From: SLFT01 sp964493075
Lineage (GTDB): Bacteria; Hydrogenedentota; Hydrogenedentia; Hydrogenedentales; CAITNO01
DNA: 7,554 nt
Direction: 5' to 3'
NCBI GenBank assembly: GCA_964493075.1
Contig: CAZBNU010000200.1
Span: forward strand, 1 to 7,554
The notes under the pieces are model-generated. The model was not told where the DNA came from and searched no databases. It saw only the letters and a program-made list of their open reading frames with translations. Each line of letters opens with the position of its first letter. Positions within the stretch are counted from its first letter, which is position 1. This document shows, one piece after another, positions 4,986 through 7,554 of the stretch. A program made the position numbers and the translations under genes.

Positions 4986-7430
4986 TCATTTCAGCGTGAT
5001 AATGCATGCATGGGAAAAATCTGGGGTACGCAATATGGTGTCTTCAAGCAGGGTGCAGGAATGTCGGTTGTCAAAATCGCACCAGGCTTCGGCAGCAGCG
5101 ATGGGTAGGGTCGTGTCAAGGCGCAAGTCCACATGATGGCAACGGCCCTCTCCCTTGTGTACGAGAAATAGCAGCGTTGCGCCAGTGCTTTCATTGCGGA
5201 AAGGAACGACATGCACCGTGCCGGTGTCTTCAGCAAAGGCAACCGGACTTGATACTTCCAGTTGCGCAACAGCGTCCGTTATCCGCTGTCGGCGTTGACG
5301 ACGTAGTTCGGGGATGCGTTCCGGATCAGGTGCTTCCACCAGTACTGGCGGCGTGTTGCCGTAGACCTGCTCCCGCTTCAGTTTTCCCCAGTACTGGCGG
5401 CCTATGGGTTCTTCCAATGACACCACACGCGATTTACCGGCAAGTTTCACATCGAAGGGTACGCCGCGCAGATCTTTTTCCGGCAGTCTGCCGCTGCTGA
5501 TAACTGCGCTGCCTGCATCTACAAAAGCCAGCAGTTTTTCATATACCGCCCGTGGCAGCATAGGACAATCGCTCACGAACAGGGCGTCATATTTCTCCAA
5601 AGGATTGCCCACGGTGTTTTCTATTTCGTAAGGCGTCCACACATCCACCGTGAACCCGGTGTCCAGCAGCAGATGATACAGGCCGCCGCTGTCAATCATG
5701 TCGCCCTTGTAACCGCCTTCATCCGCCAGGGAATAACTCATGATGGGCATCAGCAATGCCATGTTGGTATAGGGCTTGAACCCTTTCACCGCTTCAATGG
5801 CGCTGCGCGTATCGGACACAAGCCGGTTGCGGTCACCTGTCGTCATGCGCTGCGAAAAGGAGTAATCCGGCACGCCTTTCCAGCCATACCAGAGGGTCTG
5901 GGTCATGCCGTGTTGCACGGCCGCCAGCGTGCCCCGGTAGATGGCCTCAAACCCGGAATACAGGCCGTAGGGGAAGTCAATGAGGTCTGTGGCGCGGACC
6001 GGCTTGCCGTACTTGCGCGCTGTGTCTACCACATGGGTCGCCCAGGTGTAGTCCCGACCGGCAATGCACATCTGGATGCCGTTCACGTCAATGTCCGGCG
6101 TGTTCATGAGGCTGATGTCCAGCCGCTGGTTCACCATGGCGTAGTCCCACTGCGCTTGTTGCGCAAACACAAACCCCACATAACTGGAAATCTCTCTGTC
6201 CGGATCACAGCTGCGGATGTGCTTCGCACAGGTGTTCAGCCATTGCGCCATCGCCTCATAAGAAAAGGTAATCCAGTCCTCCAGCATGAGTACGACATTG
6301 CCGGCAAGGGAAGTATTGCCTTCCGCTTTCAGCGTGAGCAGCAACTCCCCGTTCTCCATAACAGCAGACGACGTGCTTTCGCCTGTATAGGCATGATGCG
6401 ACCATGCTGCGGCATCACGATTCGTCAGCACAATACCCGAAGCACCCTCCGTCAAAGTCGGATTGCGAAACGTGACCTCACCCCATGCCAGTAGTTTACA
6501 GTGCAGAACAACAGAAGCGGCATTGGACGGCGCCAACACATCGCCCTGCAGACGATAGACGTCCGCGGTATTGCCATCCCCCTGCACGGCAGACACGGTG
6601 ATCAGGTTGCCCGCGCCATCCAGCCATGCAAAATGGAATCCCGCGAAACGGGCCGCTGCGCTGTCACCCGACACGGTTGCCGAAGCGGTGTACCGCTTTC
6701 CGGGCGTTAAGGGAACCGCCTTGAAGGCGTAACTGGCATCAGCGCCCGCACCAAGAGCAAAGGTGGGTTCGTTGGCGTGGAAACCGCCAATGTTGGCCGG
6801 GCGCGGCGGCTGCGCATCCGACCAGTCGGCATACTGCTGCCCCCAGGCATCATTCAGCGCATCCAGTGCCCCATACTTTTTCTGCAGCCACGAATGAAAC
6901 GCATCCAGCGCCATAGGGCTGTAATCCATTGAACCGGGATAGAACCACTCCGCGCCGTTCAGGTATCCCGGCACCAACCCCTCCTTGTCATGTTCTTTGA
7001 ACCATGTGGTGAATTGTTCAATGTAGTTGAAAACCGATTCCCGGAATACAGGTGAATGGAGCGAAGAAAACTTCCAGACCTTGCCGTCCGCGCCAATAAG
7101 ATTCTGGTCAACGCGCCGCGTCATTTCCTGCCGCCACGGGCTGCTAGAGTGATGTATCGCCGCATCAATAATCGGGTAGCCCTTGCGGCCCGTCTCCCGC
7201 AACATGGGCAGCCACCCCGCCGCGTTGCTGAAATCAACGCGCATGGATTCAACGCTTGGGTTCGCTTCGTCCAGGTCCACCATGCGCCAGTGAATCAAAT
7301 CCGCCAACTCCGCAGTAACCGGTACTTCGGCAAGTTTGTCCAGATCGCCTTCATGGTAATGGGTGACAAAACCAACGGGTGATTGCGCCATTGCCGGAAA
7401 GACAAGAATCAACAACACAAAGAACATCAT
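4986..7430 (-). CDS. Secreted GH42-like glycoside hydrolase (beta-galactosidase-like) with inserted CBM-like domain
   Basis: The product is about 814 residues from the ATG pair at 7430. The first 16 residues, MMFFVLLILVFPAMAQ, form a signal peptide, so it is exported. The family resemblance to GH42 rests on several segments. YSPMALDAFHSWLQKKYG (170-187) followed by ALNDAWG matches the GH42 YSP..F..WL..KYG..D.LN..WG signature. NGAEW (158-162) sits where GH42 has the Asn-Glu of the acid/base. AVQHGMTQTLWYGWKG (504-519) resembles the A-HG-d---F-W segment. Residues about 557-650 look like the flavodoxin-like middle (trimerisation) domain, and 660-814 are a C-terminal beta-rich domain. A segment of about 120 residues (213-330) with LTPGKRYTASATVSG resembles a CBM4/9-type carbohydrate-binding module inserted in the barrel. 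The expected nucleophile Glu region reads RATDLID, with Asp instead. Substrate is unknown. The same frame stays open to 7550 through REP-like repeats; TTG (codon at 7469-7467) and GTG (7433-7431) are other possible starts, and none has a good ribosome binding site. Confidence 0.75.
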   Translation of the reverse strand: MMFFVLLILVFPAMAQSPVGFVTHYHEGDLDKLAEVPVTAELADLIHWRMVDLDEANPSVESMRVDFSNAAGWLPMLRETGRKGYPIIDAAIHHSSSPWRQEMTRRVDQNLIGADGKVWKFSSLHSPVFRESVFNYIEQFTTWFKEHDKEGLVPGYLNGAEWFYPGSMDYSPMALDAFHSWLQKKYGALDALNDAWGQQYADWSDAQPPRPANIGGFHANEPTFALGAGADASYAFKAVPLTPGKRYTASATVSGDSAAARFAGFHFAWLDGAGNLITVSAVQGDGNTADVYRLQGDVLAPSNAASVVLHCKLLAWGEVTFRNPTLTEGASGIVLTNRDAAAWSHHAYTGESTSSAVMENGELLLTLKAEGNTSLAGNVVLMLEDWITFSYEAMAQWLNTCAKHIRSCDPDREISSYVGFVFAQQAQWDYAMVNQRLDISLMNTPDIDVNGIQMCIAGRDYTWATHVVDTARKYGKPVRATDLIDFPYGLYSGFEAIYRGTLAAVQHGMTQTLWYGWKGVPDYSFSQRMTTGDRNRLVSDTRSAIEAVKGFKPYTNMALLMPIMSYSLADEGGYKGDMIDSGGLYHLLLDTGFTVDVWTPYEIENTVGNPLEKYDALFVSDCPMLPRAVYEKLLAFVDAGSAVISSGRLPEKDLRGVPFDVKLAGKSRVVSLEEPIGRQYWGKLKREQVYGNTPPVLVEAPDPERIPELRRQRRQRITDAVAQLEVSSPVAFAEDTGTVHVVPFRNESTGATLLFLVHKGEGRCHHVDLRLDTTLPIAAAEAWCDFDNRHSCTLLEDTILRTPDFSHACIITLK
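6441..6794 (-). other. CBM-like insert within the GH42-type barrel
   Basis: Between the WGQQYADWSDAQPP segment and the DWITFSYEAMAQW segment, both parts of a GH42-like barrel, lies an extra stretch of about 120-165 residues. Its core contains the pattern of beta-sandwich carbohydrate-binding modules: LTPGKRYTASATVSG, then FAWLDGAGNLIT, then VVLHCKLLAWGEVTFRNPTL. This is pattern recognition; a structure model would be decisive. Confidence 0.55.
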
Positions 7431-7456
7431 CACGGAGAGGGGACATTCCTGTCCCC
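7431..7456 (-). repeat. REP-like palindromic repeat, copy 1 (adjacent to hydrolase start)
   Basis: On the minus strand this copy reads GGGGACAGGAATGTCCCC followed by TCTCCGTG. The core is itself a hairpin: GGGGACA and TGTCCCC pair around GGAA. It lies in the opposite orientation to copies 2 and 3. The final base is immediately next to the ATG at 7430. Confidence 0.85.
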
Positions 7457-7474
7457 TGTGCTTAAACAAATTTT

Positions 7475-7500
7475 GGGGACAGGAATGTCCACTCTCCGTA
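7475..7500 (+). repeat. REP-like palindromic repeat, copy 2
   Basis: The plus strand reads GGGGACAGGAATGTCC followed by ACTCTCCGTA. Compared with the reverse complement of copy 1 it matches at 24 of 26 positions. Copies 1 and 2 therefore form a large inverted pair with an 18-bp AT-rich spacer (7457-7474), resembling paired REP (BIME-like) units. Confidence 0.85.
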
Positions 7501-7509
7501 TTCAAGCCC

Positions 7510-7534
7510 GGGGGACAGGAATGTCCCCCCTCCG
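7510..7534 (+). repeat. REP-like palindromic repeat, copy 3
   Basis: The plus strand reads GGGGGACAGGAATGTCCCCCC then TCCG. It shares the GGGGACAGGAATGTCC core and the trailing CTCCG with copies 1 and 2, and is a near-perfect palindrome around GGAA. It is in the same orientation as copy 2. Confidence 0.85.
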
Positions 7535-7554
7535 ATTTGCCATCTGCCATTATT

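Noticed and set aside
5673..6494. Plus-strand open frame of 273 codons opposite the hydrolase gene
   Set aside because: It is antisense to a well-supported gene in a GC-rich region, where long shadow frames are common. Its translation is rich in His/Arg/Val with no recognisable motif.
7431..7530. CRISPR array
   Set aside because: There are only three short copies in mixed orientation with unequal spacers of about 18 and 9-20 bases, and no cas genes. The palindromic core fits REP elements better.
7431..7550. Longer start (ATG at 7550) for the hydrolase
   Set aside because: The first 40 codons are made mostly of REP-like repeats and precede a signal peptide, so they are more likely non-coding flank read in an open frame.

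Overview
The window reads almost entirely on the minus strand, so genes run from right to left. It holds two large genes for secreted proteins and the first codons of a third, a probable lipoprotein cut off by the left edge. The style points to an environmental bacterium of the PVC / Candidatus Hydrogenedentota / Lentisphaerota / Kiritimatiellota type. The clues are a Gly-Glu-Pro-rich linker (GEGEGEP units), an FGE/SUMF1-type domain fused to propeller and Ig/FN3-type repeats, a C-terminal hydrophobic anchor ending in a basic tail, and palindromic repeats that read as GHSCP-like peptides when translated. This placement is inference from protein style; there is no rRNA or marker gene.

Right part (about 4986-7554): a GC-rich gene (roughly 55-65 % in sampled lines) for a secreted glycoside hydrolase resembling family GH42. 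It has a split (beta/alpha)8 barrel with a carbohydrate-binding-module-like insert, a flavodoxin-like GH42 middle domain and a C-terminal beta domain. Directly upstream, at 7431-7530, are three copies of a short palindromic REP-like element with core GGGGACAGGAATGTCC. They remain open in the reading frame, so the longest ORF carries a repeat-derived N-terminal extension that is probably not the native start.

Middle and left part (242-4873): an AT-richer gene (about 35-45 % GC in sampled lines) for a giant extracellular protein of about 1,543 residues. Its order is signal peptide, FGE-sulfatase-like domain without the catalytic cysteine pair, Gly-Glu-Pro linker encoded by a 21-bp tandem repeat, seven SBBP-type beta-propeller blades, a bacterial Ig-like domain, five FN3-like domains, a second Ig-like domain, and a transmembrane/basic C-terminal anchor. 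A well-formed extended -10 promoter and a Shine-Dalgarno-like sequence place its start at 4873 and show that it need not be co-transcribed with the hydrolase.

Left edge (1-241): a promoter-like pair (ATGACA / TATAAT) and a leader of about 130 nt precede the lipoprotein signal peptide.

The genes together suggest outward-facing functions: a secreted carbohydrate-active enzyme and a large surface-displayed adhesive or binding protein. No mobile-element transposase, CRISPR array, RNA gene or defence system was seen. I found no clear evidence for a wholly new multi-gene system. The most unusual items are the domain architecture of the giant protein, a cysteine pair at the seam of its propeller, the altered catalytic-site motifs of the GH42-like enzyme, and the REP cluster fused to its start.
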